Origin: Ceratobasidium sp. AG-K
Lineage: Eukaryota > Basidiomycota > Agaricomycetes > Cantharellales > Ceratobasidiaceae
Reading direction: 5' to 3'
Assembly (NCBI GenBank): GCA_037039685.1
Contig: JAWNGF010000002.1
Span: forward strand, 6,448,001 to 6,512,000
DNA: 64,000 nucleotides
The notes under the pieces are model-generated. The model saw only the letters and a list, made by a program, of their open reading frames with translations, did no database searches and was not told the origin of the DNA. Positions 20,604 to 31,736 of this stretch are shown here, piece by piece; the first letter of the stretch is position 1; each line of letters opens with the position of its first letter. Made by a program: the position numbers and the translations under genes.

Positions 20604-21020
20604 TGTCCCGACTTGAGTAAATTAGGTATATGTAAGGTTAAGGGGTTCGACTTAGATAAGTCTTTGAACCCAAGGAGTGGTGATAAGTAAAGGGATTTGA
20701 TTTGGGCAAGTCCTAGTGGAGAGGAGGTCAAGCCTTGTCGTTAACCGGCTTGACCTCTGGGTTTATATACATGAGGGAGCTGTGCCACGTCATCATCTAT
20801 CAGTGTGGGAAAGCCGAGTACAACCGATGCTAAGCGAGATAAGAGACATGACTTGACATTCTGGAAGTTCCGGAAGCATCACCAATATCAAATGAAAAGA
20901 CAAATACATCACATGACACAAGTTTAAGCGCCAGAGGACATTTGTACCAAAAAAGGAAAGTGTTCGGAAAAAAAGATATAAAATCAGAATAAAATGTCTG
21001 AGCTTAGTCAGCTCATGACA
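20604..21020 (-). repeat. Solo family-1 LTR (417 bp), TSD CAACC
   Basis: Minus orientation, CAACC on both sides (20599-20603 and 21021-21025). It keeps CpG sites lost in other solo copies, so it inserted recently into gag of element D. Confidence 0.93.
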
Positions 21021-21025
21021 CAACC

Positions 21026-21982
21026 ATGGAACAATCCATTACCAACCTAAGGGAAGAAGTTGACGAGGTCTCATTACACGTGCCCAGCAAACAATCTGCA
21101 CCAGAAGTGGAGTCCACAAGAATTGACAACCTAGGGCAAAGACTCTGGCACCTACTCAAATCCCAAGTTAAAAACTCACCAAGACAACCAAAAGTCACTA
21201 GACCAGAAGCCTTTGATGGAAAGAAAGGAGAAGGAGCAGAAATGTTTGTTACCCAGATGGAAAGTTACTTTGTTTGGCTGGGTGAGCAATATAGTTCCAG
21301 ACAAGAAAGGATTAGGGAAACACTGGCAAATTTCAAATTGGATAATTGCTCCGCCACCCATTCTGCTCAGGTACTGCTCTGATCAATGAACACTGGAGTA
21401 CAAGACACAAACCTGGCGTCATGGGAAACGTTCAAAGTGCACTTCATGGTACAATTCAGCAACCCTAACAAGAAAGCCAAAGCAGAAGTTGAGATTCAAA
21501 AATGCAAACAGATAAACTTGGCAGCTAATTACGCGACCAAATTCTGCTTCCATATGGTCAATGTAAATTGGGGAGAGGAAGCCCTCATCAACCAATTCAA
21601 GGAAGGACTTAAACCAGAAATCAAAACCAAATTAGCATGATTCAAACTTTCCCTTATCAATGAGGATGGAACAGAAAGGCACCTGAACCTAAACCAATGG
21701 ATAACCCTAGCAGTTTCCATTGATCAAGAATTGCAACAAATCAAGACCGCTACCAGAAAGAGAGCACCACAATCAACCACCACTGGCCAGACTTCTACAA
21801 AACAGTTGCCAGACAAGGTGTACAAAGCAAGAATGGCTTCAAACCATTGCCTGAAATGCGCTCAAGAAGGTCACTGTTCACTCAAATGCTTGTCCAAGGA
21901 ATGGATATCAACCAGACCCAACGTAAAAGGGAGAGAAGCAAAAATCTCGGCAGAATTGGAAAAAGAAGGGGTCTCCCACTAA
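21026..21982 (+). pseudogene. gag C-terminal part of element D
   Basis: Capsid region (KVTRPEAFDGKKGEGAEMFVTQ; FSNPNKKAKAEVEIQ) and a CX2CX4HX4C knuckle (CLKCAQEGHCSLKC at about 21849-21890). In-frame stops at 21380 and 21638 break it. Confidence 0.8.
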
Positions 21983-24900
21983 CTGTGTGTGGAGAGACCA
22001 AAGAACTGGCAATGTACTTTAGAGCAAACAAAGAATCCACAATTGTTTACAGCTACGTTGCCGGAATCACAGACCTGATTGCTACTCTAATTGACTCCAG
22101 AGCCTCCCGGAATTTTGTTGATATCACTTGGGCCAGGAAGAATAACATTGCCCTGAGTGATCTTCCCATTCCTCAAAGGGTTATTGGAATACAAGGCAAG
22201 GAGCTGTCACACATGATCCACTTCAAAACACAAATGGAGATCACAATTGAAGGAAAAACATTTAAAGAAGAATTCTTTGCCATGCCTACTGGAGACACAA
22301 ACCTCATTCTAGGACTAACCTGGCTAGAAACTGCAAACCCTAGCATTGATTGGAAGCAAAAGAGCATCACTTGGAGAAATGAGGAAATACAAGGGAGAGA
22401 AGGAACCTTGGATCTCATCCCAGAAGAACTAAAGGAATTTGAAGACGTCTTCAGCAAGGAAAAGTTCAAATGCATTCCTGATCACTGCCCTTATGATTGT
22501 GTTATTGACTTCAAGGAAGGCGCAGAGCTCCCAAAACCAGCAAGACCCATACCTTTATCCCCTGCCAAATCCATTGCAATGAGAGAATACCTTGATGAAG
22601 AACTTGCTGCAGGAAAGATCAGACCTAGCAAGTCCCCAATAGCGTCAGCATGTTTTTTTGTCAAAAAACCAGGCCCCCTAGGGGGGCTTCGACTAGTACA
22701 AGACCTACAACCTGTTAATGCCATTACAAAGGACAACAGATTCCCTATGACCCTTATGGAAGATCTACTTGACAAAATAAAGGATGCAAAAATCTTCTTG
22801 AAAATCGACCTAAGAATGGGATTCAATAACATCTTCATCAGAGAAGGAGACAAATGGAAGACAGCATTCAGGACAAAGGAAGGACTATTTGAATACATTG
22901 TCATGCTGTTTGGATTAAAGAATGCACCTGCCACTTTTCAACAGTATATGAATCACATCTTTCACAACAAGATTGAAGTATGTGTCATTGTTTATATCAA
23001 CAACATCCTTGTCTATTCAAAAACCCAATCTCAACATGTCATGGACCTACAAGAAGTACTTCAAATCCTGAAGGAGAACAACATTTTTGTGAAACTACCA
23101 AAATGCAAGTTCTTTGTCTTAGAACTCATTTACACAGGATTGAAGATCAGCAAGGAAGGAATATCCATGGATGAAGAAAAGATCAGGGCCATAAAAGAAT
23201 GGAAGGAACCAAAAATGGTAAAACAAGTGCAAGCTTTCCTAGGCTTTGCAAATTTCTATAGGAGATTTGTACCCAGCTTCTCCACAATTGCTAAACCTCT
23301 CACTGGGTTGACACAGAAGGATCTTCTGTGGAAATGGGGAAACAAAGAACAAGAAGCATGTGAGGGTATCAAAGAAATGATTTGTAAAGACCCCGTACTC
23401 CAACACCCCAATCTGGAGAAGCTGTTTTTCCTTGAGACCAATGCTAGCAGAGTAGCAATGGGAGCAATACTGTCCCAGAGACAAGAGGACAGAAGGCTAC
23501 ACCCAATTGCGTTCCTTTCCAAGTCTTTCAACCCTGCACAAATGAACTATGACATTCACAATAAGGAACTTATGGCTATCATTGAAGCACTTACGCGTTG
23601 GCAACTCCACCTCAAGTGGACAAAGGAAGAAATCACAGTATACACAGATCACAGGAACCTACAGTTCTGGAAAGACGCAAAAACGTTCAACAGGAGACAC
23701 ATGCGTCAGCACCAAATACTGGTGTCATACAACTTTGTGATTGTGTACAGACCCAGGATCCTTTCCAAAAAATAGGATCTTTTGTCTAGAAGGGCCAATC
23801 ACATGGAAACTCCATTGGCAGAACAAATCATGATTGCTGACAAAAAATTCAACAGCTTTGCAGGGGAACTAAAAACTGATATCATTAACAATATCATCAA
23901 AGTACAACACAAGGACCCAGGACTACAGGAAGTTATGGAACTCTGCAAAAGAAGGAACTCTTTACCCAAGAGTGTTCTTACCAGCATAAAAGACTACAAA
24001 GTACGCAAAGAACTACAATGATACAAGGGAAAGATTGTGGTACCAGAAGACAAGGATTGCCAACTAGTGATCATGCACTTACACCACAATTAACCAATTG
24101 CTGGGCACCAAGGACATGCAAGAACCCTAGAACTAGTGTCACAATGTTACTACTGGCCAGGAATGAAACAAAGAGTTAACAAATACATGGATTCCTGTGA
24201 ACAGTGCCAAAGAGCAAAAGGAACCAAAACGCATGCCCCATTAAAACCCTTGCAACTAGCAAACAAACCATGGGAAGACATAGCCTATGATTTCATTGTC
24301 AAACTGCCTAAGTCAAAGGGGATGGATAGCATACTGGTTGTAGTGGATAGGTTCTCTAGGATGGCTCATTTCATACCATGTAAGGAGGCACACAAGGCAA
24401 GCAAGCTAGCAGATCTTTTCCTATGCAACATCTAGAAACTACACAGATTTCCCAGAAGCACTGTATCCAACTGGGGAAGCACTTTTAACAGCAAGTTCCT
24501 GAAAGCAATATACAAAAGGATTGGGGTCTCACCCTCCTTTAGCACCGCCTACCACCCTCAAACCAATGGAATCACGGAGCCAGTAAACCAGTGGCTAGAA
24601 GCATGGCTATGCACTTTCATCAACCATCACCAAGACAATTGGGTGGAACTACTTCCTCTTGCCAAATTCTGTTACAATATGCACAAACACAGAGTTACAG
24701 AAAAAAGCCTGTTTGAACTCATTTATGGAAAGGAACCTTTATGGAACTGTTCCAGTATAGTAACAGAGGTGACAGAAGCAAACACAGTCACCACAAGATG
24801 GGAGGAAACAAGAAAGGAAGCTATTGCCACCATGGAACTACACTGAGTTAGGGAAGGAGAAGTCAAGGAGGAATACAAGGAAGGTGACCTAGTATGGCTA

Positions 24901-25341
24901 TACAGAGCAGACATCAAATCAAATAGGCCTTCAAAAAAGCTTGACAACAAGAAATTTGGACCTTTCCCTGTAAAAAGGAAAATCTCTTCTCATGCTTATG
25001 AGCTCAATCTGCTGCCCACTATGACAAAGTACCCTGTTTTTCATATCAACCTCCTAAGTCGGTACAGGATTGACAAGGAATTCAATTGGAACCAACCACA
25101 ACCTCCGCCAATCATCACAGAAGAAGGGAATGAAGAATACAAGGTAGAAAGGATTATTGATTGGAAGATGACAAAGGAAGGGGTCTTCTATAGGGTCAGA
25201 TGGAAAGGTTATGGAGAAGAAGATGATACAGAACAACAGGCAGAAGATGTGGGCCACCTTACTGAGATAGTGCAGAAGTTTCTGAAGAAACACCCTGAAG
25301 CACCTACACCTGCAAATCTCAAAGGAAAGATAAAAGGCTGA
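21983..25341 (+). pseudogene. pol of element D, broken
   Basis: A long frame (21847-23775) carries protease with LIDSRAS instead of LIDSGAS, RT with YINN where element A has YIDD, and RNase H with LETNAS (Asp to Asn). Integrase follows in pieces (23782-24021, 24136-24435, 24643-24846) and the chromodomain at 25021-25341 (FYRVRWKGYGEEDD). The protease Gly and several catalytic Asp residues are lost by G-to-A type changes, and stops are frequent. Inactive. Confidence 0.85.
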
Positions 25342-25373
25342 ATGGCAAGAGAGGAGGAAACCATCTGCAAGAC

Positions 25374-25745
25374 TTGCAACTACTCTCAAATCCATGCTTC
25401 ACTCAACTCACTCAACCTTTTTTGTTCTCCACATTGCCTGCTGTTGCCCACTCTACTATTGCCAACACCCTCACCTGCGTCCTTGAGGGACCAGTGTTTA
25501 CTATGGCAAGAATCCTTGACACCAGGGCTGCCCTTTATGTCTTCAAGAGGTTGCAGCAAGGCTTGGGCAGAATGCACTTCAGGGCATTGGACAATGTCCT
25601 CCACTCAGACCTGGGGGAGTTCCAGTGGGTCAGCAAGAAATGGCCAACAAATATGCAACTGGCAAGGAAGGACATCTTTGTGTGCCAAGGATGCACCACC
25701 TTTCAAGTCTTGGTGGGCGTCCTCCTGTCCACGCACATGCTTGGA
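25374..25745 (+). pseudogene. Truncated third ORF of element D
   Basis: Matches the first half of the 298-codon ORF of unit E (STIANTLTCVLEGPVF; VCQGCTTFQV; LSTHMLG), then ends abruptly at the first base of the 3' LTR. The Trp-rich second half and the polypurine tract are missing. The frame formally continues into the LTR. Confidence 0.65.
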
Positions 25746-26202
25746 TGTTGTGAGCCAGCTCCCTCTGTTGGACTTGTCTGTTGTCTTGCCCGCTGGTACC
25801 TCCCCTTGTGTTGTGTTGCTTTTACTGTCCACCACATTGCCACCTTCTTGTGGTTTTCTCTGTTACACTGTGTAACGTGGCTGTGCTATTGTATGAGTCA
25901 TGTCTGTTCATACAGCATGACTCACATGGACACTCCTGATTTGTAGACTGTTATGACTCTTGTGGCTGTGCATTGTATGACTTGGCCTTTTTGTGAATAT
26001 AAATAGAGGACCAACAAGCCTGGTAACCCCAGCTTGTTTTGTCTCATCAAACATCCCCTTTGAGTGACACTTTGAACCACCCCTACCCTTAAGAGTCTAC
26101 AGCCACTTAAGTGTGGTGCAATTCAAGAGGTCTGTTAGGCCTTAGTGCCATCCACTCTCTAGTGTGGCTTGTCTCATAGCCACTAAGAAGAAGCTTACAA
26201 CA
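25746..26202 (+). repeat. 3' LTR of element D (457 bp)
   Basis: TGTTGTGAGC...TTACAACA, followed by GTTGT. Its U3 shares diagnostic stretches (such as GATTTGTAGACTGTTATGAC) with the LTR at 1945-2401 and not with its own 5' LTR. Confidence 0.9.
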
Positions 26203-28018
26203 GTTGTCCTTTACGCTGTCCAGAATACTCTTAGGTAACAAGTTCTACTTGTTGCAAAGTTCCATTACTCCTTGTAGTCCTGGATCTTTGTGCTGTGCTT
26301 CAATGATATTGTTAATGAGATCTTCTTTAAGTTTGCCTGTGAAGCCTCTGAATTTCTTGTTGGCAATCATAATCTGTTCCACCAATGGGATTTCCGCATG
26401 GTTGGCCCTTCTTGACAACAGATGTGGTTTTTGTGAAAGGATTCCTGGTCTGTACACAATCACAAAATTGTATGACACCAGTATTTGGTGCCAATGTGCA
26501 TGTCTCCTGTTGAACATTTTTGCATCTTTCCAGAACTGTAGGTTCCTGTGATCAGTGTATACTGTGATTTCTTCCTTTGTTCCTTCCAGGTGGAGTCTCC
26601 AATGCATAAGTGCCTTGATGATAGCCATAAGCTCCTTATCATGTATATCGTAGTTCATCTGTGCTGGGTTGAAAGATTTGGAAAGGAATGCAATTGGGTG
26701 TAGTCTTCTGTCTTCTTGTCTCTGGGACAGTATTGCCCCCATTGCTACTCCACTAGCATTGGTCTCAAGGAAAAACAGCTTCTCCGGATTTGGGTGTTGG
26801 AGTACGGGATCTTTGCAAATCATTTCCTTGATACCTTTCAATGCTTTCTGTTCTTTGTTTCCCCATTTCCACAGAAGATCCTTTTGTGTCAATCCCATGA
26901 GAGGTTTAGCAATTGTGGAGAAGCTGGGTACAAATCTCCTATAGAAATGTGCAAACCCTAAGAATGCTTGCACTTGCTTCACTGTCTTTGGTTCCTTCCA
27001 TTCCTTTATGGCCTTGAGCCTTCTTTGTCAATGGATATACCTTCCTTGCTGATCTTCAGTCCTGTATAAATGAGTTCTGTGACAAAGAACTCACATTTTG
27101 GCAGTTTTGCAAAAAGGTTGTTCTCCTTCAGGATTTGGAGTACTTCTTGTAGATCCACTATGTGTTGAGAATGGGTTTTAGAAAAAACAAGGATGTTGTC
27201 AATATAAACAATAACACACACATTGATTTTGTTGTGGAAGATGTGATTAATATACTGTTGAAATGTGGCTGGTGCATTTTTTAGTCCAAACAGCATGACA
27301 ATGTATTTGAATAGTCCCTCCTTTGTCCTGAACATGGTCTTCCATTCATCTCCTTCCCTGATGCGGATGTTATTGAATCCCATCCTTAGGTCGATTTTTG
27401 AGAAGATTTTTGCATCCTTTATTTTGTCAAGCAGGTCTTCCATAAGGGGCATAGGGAATCTGTTGTCCTTTGTGATGGCGTTAACAGGTGGTAGGTCTTG
27501 TACCAATTGTAGTCCCCCTGGTGGGCCCAGTTTTTTGATGAAAAAACATGCCAACACTATTGGGGACCAGCTAGGTCTGATTTTTCCTGCAGCAAGTTCT
27601 TCATCAAGGTACTCTCTCATTGCAATGGACTCAGCCGTGGATAAAGGTATAGGTCTTGCAGGCTTTGGGAGTTCTGCGCCTTCCTTGAAATTGATAGCAC
27701 AATCATAAGGGCGGTGATCCAGAACGCGTTTGAACTTTTCTTCACTAAAAATGTCTTCAAACTCTTTCAATTCTTCCAGGATAAGGTCCAAGTTTCCTTC
27801 CCTTCCATGTATTTCCTCATCTCTCCAAGAGATGCTCTTCTGCTTCCAATCAATGCTAGGGTTTGTGGTTTCTAGCCAGGTAAGTCCCATGATGATGTTT
27901 GTGTCACCGGTGGGCATGGCAAAGAATTCTTCTTTAAACATTTTTCCTTCAATCGTGATCTCCATTTGTGTTTTGAAGTGGATTGTGTGTGACAGCTCCT
28001 TTCTTTGTATTCCAATAA
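26203..28018 (-). pseudogene. RT and RNase H of unit C
   Basis: Two minus-strand frames (27006-27965 and 26245-26982) encode the protease end, RT ([29 protein letters not shown]) and RNase H (LETNASGVAMGAILSQ; YTDHRNLQFW). YIDD reads YIDN and the RNase H Asp reads Asn. The right side is cut by a solo LTR, the left by element D. Confidence 0.85.
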
Positions 28019-28432
28019 TGTCATGAGCTGACTAAGCTCAGACATTTTATTCTGATTTTATATCTTTTTTTCCGAACACTTTCCTTTTTTGGTACAATTG
28101 TCCTCTGGCGCTTAACTTGTGTCATGTGATGTATTTGTCTTTTCATTTGATATTGGTGATGCTTCCGGAACTTCCAGAATGTCGAGTCATGTCTCTTATC
28201 TCGCTTATCATCGGTTGTACTCGGCTTTCCCACACTGATAGATGATGACGTGGCACTGATCCCTCATGTATATAAACCCAGAGGTCAAGCCGGTTAACGA
28301 CAAGGCTTGACCTCTTCTCCACTAGGACTTGCCTAATTCAATCTTCTTACTTATCACCACTCCTTGGGTTCAAAGACTTGTTTAAGTCGAACCCCTTAAC
28401 TTTTACATACCTAATCGACCCAAGTCGGGACA
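28019..28432 (+). repeat. Solo family-1 LTR (414 bp), TSD AATAA
   Basis: TGTCATGAGC...GTCGGGACA with AATAA on both sides (28014-28018 and 28433-28437). CpG sites are retained, so it is a recent insertion. It splits the protease of unit C. Confidence 0.93.
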
Positions 28433-28800
28433 AATAACCCTTCAAGGAATGGGAAGATCACTCAGGGCAATGTTATTCTTCCTGGCCCAAGCAATATCAA
28501 CAAAATTCTGGGAGGCTCTGGAGTCAATTAGAGTAGCAATTGGGTCTGTGATTCTGGCAACATAGCTGTAAACAATTGTGGATTCTTTGTTTGCTCTAAA
28601 GTACATTGCCAGTTCTTTGGTCTCTCCACACACAGTTAGTGGGAGACCCCTTCTGTTCCCGATTTTTCTTCTTTGATTTTTGCTTCTCTCCCTTTTATGT
28701 TGGGTTTGGTTGTTATCCTTTCCTTGAATGAGCATTTGAGTGAACAGTGTCCTTCCTGAGCCCACTTCAGACACCAGTTCAAAGCCATCCTTGCCTTCTA
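28433..28800 (-). pseudogene. Zinc knuckle and protease of unit C
   Basis: The minus strand encodes LTVCGETKELAMYFRA and TLIDSRASQNFVDIAW, the protease region with the active-site Gly replaced by Arg. It joins 26203-28018 after removal of the solo LTR. Confidence 0.75.
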
Positions 28801-30594
28801 CACTTTGTCTGGCAACCGTTTTGTAGAAGTCTGGCCAGTATTGGTTGATTGTGGTGCTCTCCTTCCGTTAGCGGTCTTGATTTGTTGCAATTTTTGGTCA
28901 ATGGAAATTGCTAGGGTTATCCATTGATTGAGGTTTAAGCGCCTTTCAGTCCCATCCTCATTGATAAGGGAAAGTTCAAATTGTGCTAATTCAGTTTTGA
29001 TTTCCAGTTTAAGCCCTTCCTTGAATTGGTTGATGAGGGCCTCCTCTCCCCAATTTACATCAACCATATGGAAGTGGAATTTGGTTGCGTAATTAGCTGC
29101 CAAGTTGACCTGTTTGCATTTTTGAATTTTGGCTTCTGCTTTGGCTTTCTTGTTAGGGTTGCTGAATTGTTCCATGAAGTGCGCTTTGAACGTTTCCCAT
29201 GATGTCAGGTTTGGGTCTGGTACTCCAGTGTTCATTGATCAGAGAAGCACTTGCGCCCAATGGGTGGCAGAGCAGCTATCCAATTTGAAATTTGCCAGGG
29301 CTTACCTAATCCTTTCTTGTCCAGAAATGTATTGGTTGCCCAGCCAAACAAAGTAACTCTCCATCTGGGTGATGAACATTTCTGCTCCTTCTCCTTTCTT
29401 TCCATTGAAGGCTTCTGGTCTAGTGACCTTTGGTCTTCTTGGAGAGCTTTTGACTTGGGAGTTGAGCAGGCTCTGGAGTCTTTGTTCCAGGTTGTTGATT
29501 CTCATAGACTCAGCCTCTTGTGTGGATTGTTTGCTAGGCACATGTAATGAGGCCTTGTCCACTTCATCCCTCAGGTTGGTAATGGATTGTTCCATGGTTG
29601 CCACTTGTTTGTTTAGCGTTGTGAATCCTTCTCTAACTTGTTTGATTCCTTGTGTCATTGCTTTGTTCTACTGAAGCTGTCCTTGGTGTGTAGTGTTGAG
29701 GTCTTGTTGCACATTTGTTACAAGTCCTTGGGTGTTTGTGACTTTGTTTTGGACAGTGTCTACTTCTCTTCCTGTGAGATAACCGTTATGTTTGGCATTA
29801 CAGGCAGAATTAAGAATATCTGTGAGGGACTGTTGTATTCCCCTGATTGTGTTGTTGAAAATCTGTTGGTTGTTTGCTAGTACTCTTGCTTCTTGCTCTA
29901 GCCCAGTGATTCTTTGTGTATGACTGACTCTTAGTCCTTCAATGACTCTTAGAGTTGCATTGTGACGTCTGATTAAGAGGTCATCTAGTTTTTCTAAGCT
30001 CTGGATGGCAGTTCTTTGTGTGCTAGAAGACCTATTGCTAATAGGTTGCAGATCAGCGGAAGGTACTGCTGCCAGGGTTACTGGTGGTTGTGGTCTTTTG
30101 GGTAAAGACAAAGGAATAGGGCCCATGTTGGTGATTGTTCCCAAGATGTGTGGGACTTGTGGTGTGGGTGGAGGACATATTGGGATCAGAGAGACTCCTC
30201 TGTGGGCTTTGGGCTGAGGGGAAAAATAGCCACACCCAAATCCTCATCAAGGCATTGTTCCATCAGACGCAATGGTGATTACTTCTGGTTCTGGTACATA
30301 AGTTTTGTTGCCCAGTTCTTGATTTTCTTCTTGGAAACATTCTTCAACTACTGATACTTCTGGTTGGAATGTTCCTGGTACTGTACTTTGGCTAGGAACT
30401 CTTGAAGGGGCTGGACCACCTGCTTGTGTGTGTGTGAGTGCACTTTTGCTGAGTGACAAGGCTGGTCTAGTGGCTCTACTAGGACCTCTTTGTATACTTG
30501 TGGTAGACATGGGTCTTGAGACTGTGTCTTCTTGTAATCCTTGTTCAACAGGTGTTGAGTCATTTGTGGACATGGTGTGAAGCGTGTTTTGTAA
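28798..30594 (-). pseudogene. gag of unit C, broken
   Basis: Fragments at 30247-30594 (MSTNDSTPVEQGLQED), 29668-30144, 29302-29658 and 28798-29235 follow the same order as in E and D. Stops at fragment ends break the frame. Confidence 0.8.
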
Positions 30595-31061
30595 TGTTGT
30601 AAGCTTCTTCTTAGTGGCTATGAGACAAGCCACAAGGGAGAGTGGACAGCACTAAGACCTAAGGGACCTCTTGAATTGCACCACACTTAAGTGGCTGTAG
30701 ACTCTTAAGGGTAGGGGTGGTTCAAAGTGTCACTCAAAGGGGATGTTTTGACAAGACAAAACAAGCTGGGTTTACCAGGCTTGTTGGTTCTCTATATACA
30801 TTCAGAAATGCGCCAAGTCATACAAGGCACAGCCACACAAGTCATACATAAAAGCCAGTCAGGAGTGTCCAAGTGAGTCCTGCTGCGCAGGCAGTCATGA
30901 CTCATGCAAAGCACAGCCGCATTACACAATGTAACAGAATAACCACAAGGATGTGGCAACACAGTACAGAAAAGGACAAACAACACACAAACAGAACAAC
31001 AGATGTGAGAGCAGGAGGCAAGACGCAAGACAAGTCTAATGGAGAGAGCTGGCTCACAACA
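30595..31061 (-). repeat. 5' LTR of unit C, right end of the array (467 bp)
   Basis: TG...CA on the minus strand, followed by CAAAT (31062-31066), which matches the bases before the left end of the array at 1945. Highly similar to the middle LTR 9060-9524. Confidence 0.92.
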
Positions 31062-31066
31062 CAAAT

Positions 31067-31736
31067 GTCCTGCAGGACCTCCAGCAGTGCCCCCTGCCCC
31101 TTGAAATTGGTGTCAGTGATTGCAACAGCTAGTTTGAACTTGGCCTGACCATACAACAAGACCGCCTCTCTCCACTGCAACATGAGTTTGATGAGGATGG
31201 ATATGTTGTATCTGCCAGCTGTGGACTTGTTGCCAGTTGGAGCTGAAAAAAGGAGGAATGCTAGTGGTATGCCATGGTTTTGCTCATCAACTCCATCACA
31301 ATGAATAAAAGTAATCTCTGATTGCAGACTCCAAAGCTCCTGTCTAGGAGGATTTGCTTGCAGTGGCCATAGCGCCACATGGCCCTGCAAGTGTTGGATT
31401 GTACATCAGGGCTTGTGGATCAAGCCAGTTATGGACATTATGGTGAGGCTGTTCTTTTATATTGATACCTTGCATTTGATAATACTGGGTGTAGAGAGTT
31501 GCAGAGTCATAACAACATAGTAGATACCAGTATTGCCCAAGGGAGTTAGACTGGTCACAATATTGTTGGCCCACCACCATCTCATGGTTCCGTTCTTGGA
31601 TTTCAGAAATGCTGCAATAAACAGGGTAAGCATTTGGAGCAGGATAACCTTGATTGCACTGATGTAGCTCCATTATGCACTTGCTCCAGTGCAATCTCAA
31701 GTACACTTGGGTGCAATGTGTTATAGATACTGACAT
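31067..31736 (-). pseudogene. MULE-like transposase remnant, upstream part
   Basis: The minus strand reads NWLDPQALMYNP, then after a frame change CDGVDEQNHGIPLAFLLFSAPTGN and AVAITDTNFKGQGALLEVLQDI, which continues into 1762-1944 once the array is removed. The FLLFSAPTGN and TDT blocks resemble basidiomycete MULE/Mutator-type DDE transposases as I remember them. Broken by at least one shift. Confidence 0.5.

Larger units (their letters stand above)
19138..26202 (+). mobile_element. Element D: family-2 retrotransposon, decayed and lacking its polypurine tract
   Basis: Plus strand, 5' LTR 19138-19605 and 3' LTR 25746-26202. It sits in pol of unit C; flanking 5-mers are GTAGT and GTTGT, a target duplication with one difference. 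The inside has gag, PR, RT, RH, IN, chromodomain and a truncated third ORF, with a solo family-1 LTR in gag. Two oddities: the LTRs are clearly different from each other in U3, and the internal region jumps from the middle of the third ORF straight to the 3' LTR with no purine tract. Many stops. Not autonomous. Confidence 0.88.
1945..31061 (-). mobile_element. Tandem family-2 Ty3/gypsy array: LTR-E-LTR-C-LTR
   Basis: Three minus-strand family-2 LTRs (1945-2401, 9060-9524, 30595-31061) bracket two internal regions. The outer boundaries carry the same 5-bp duplication, CAAAT, at 1940-1944 and 31062-31066. The middle LTR has the primer-binding site and gag start of E on its left and the polypurine tract and third ORF of C on its right, so it serves as 5' LTR of one unit and 3' LTR of the other. 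The array also contains later insertions: solo family-1 LTRs, element A and element D. The likely origin is LTR-LTR recombination (unequal exchange or cDNA recombination) after a single integration; that is inference. Confidence 0.85.
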
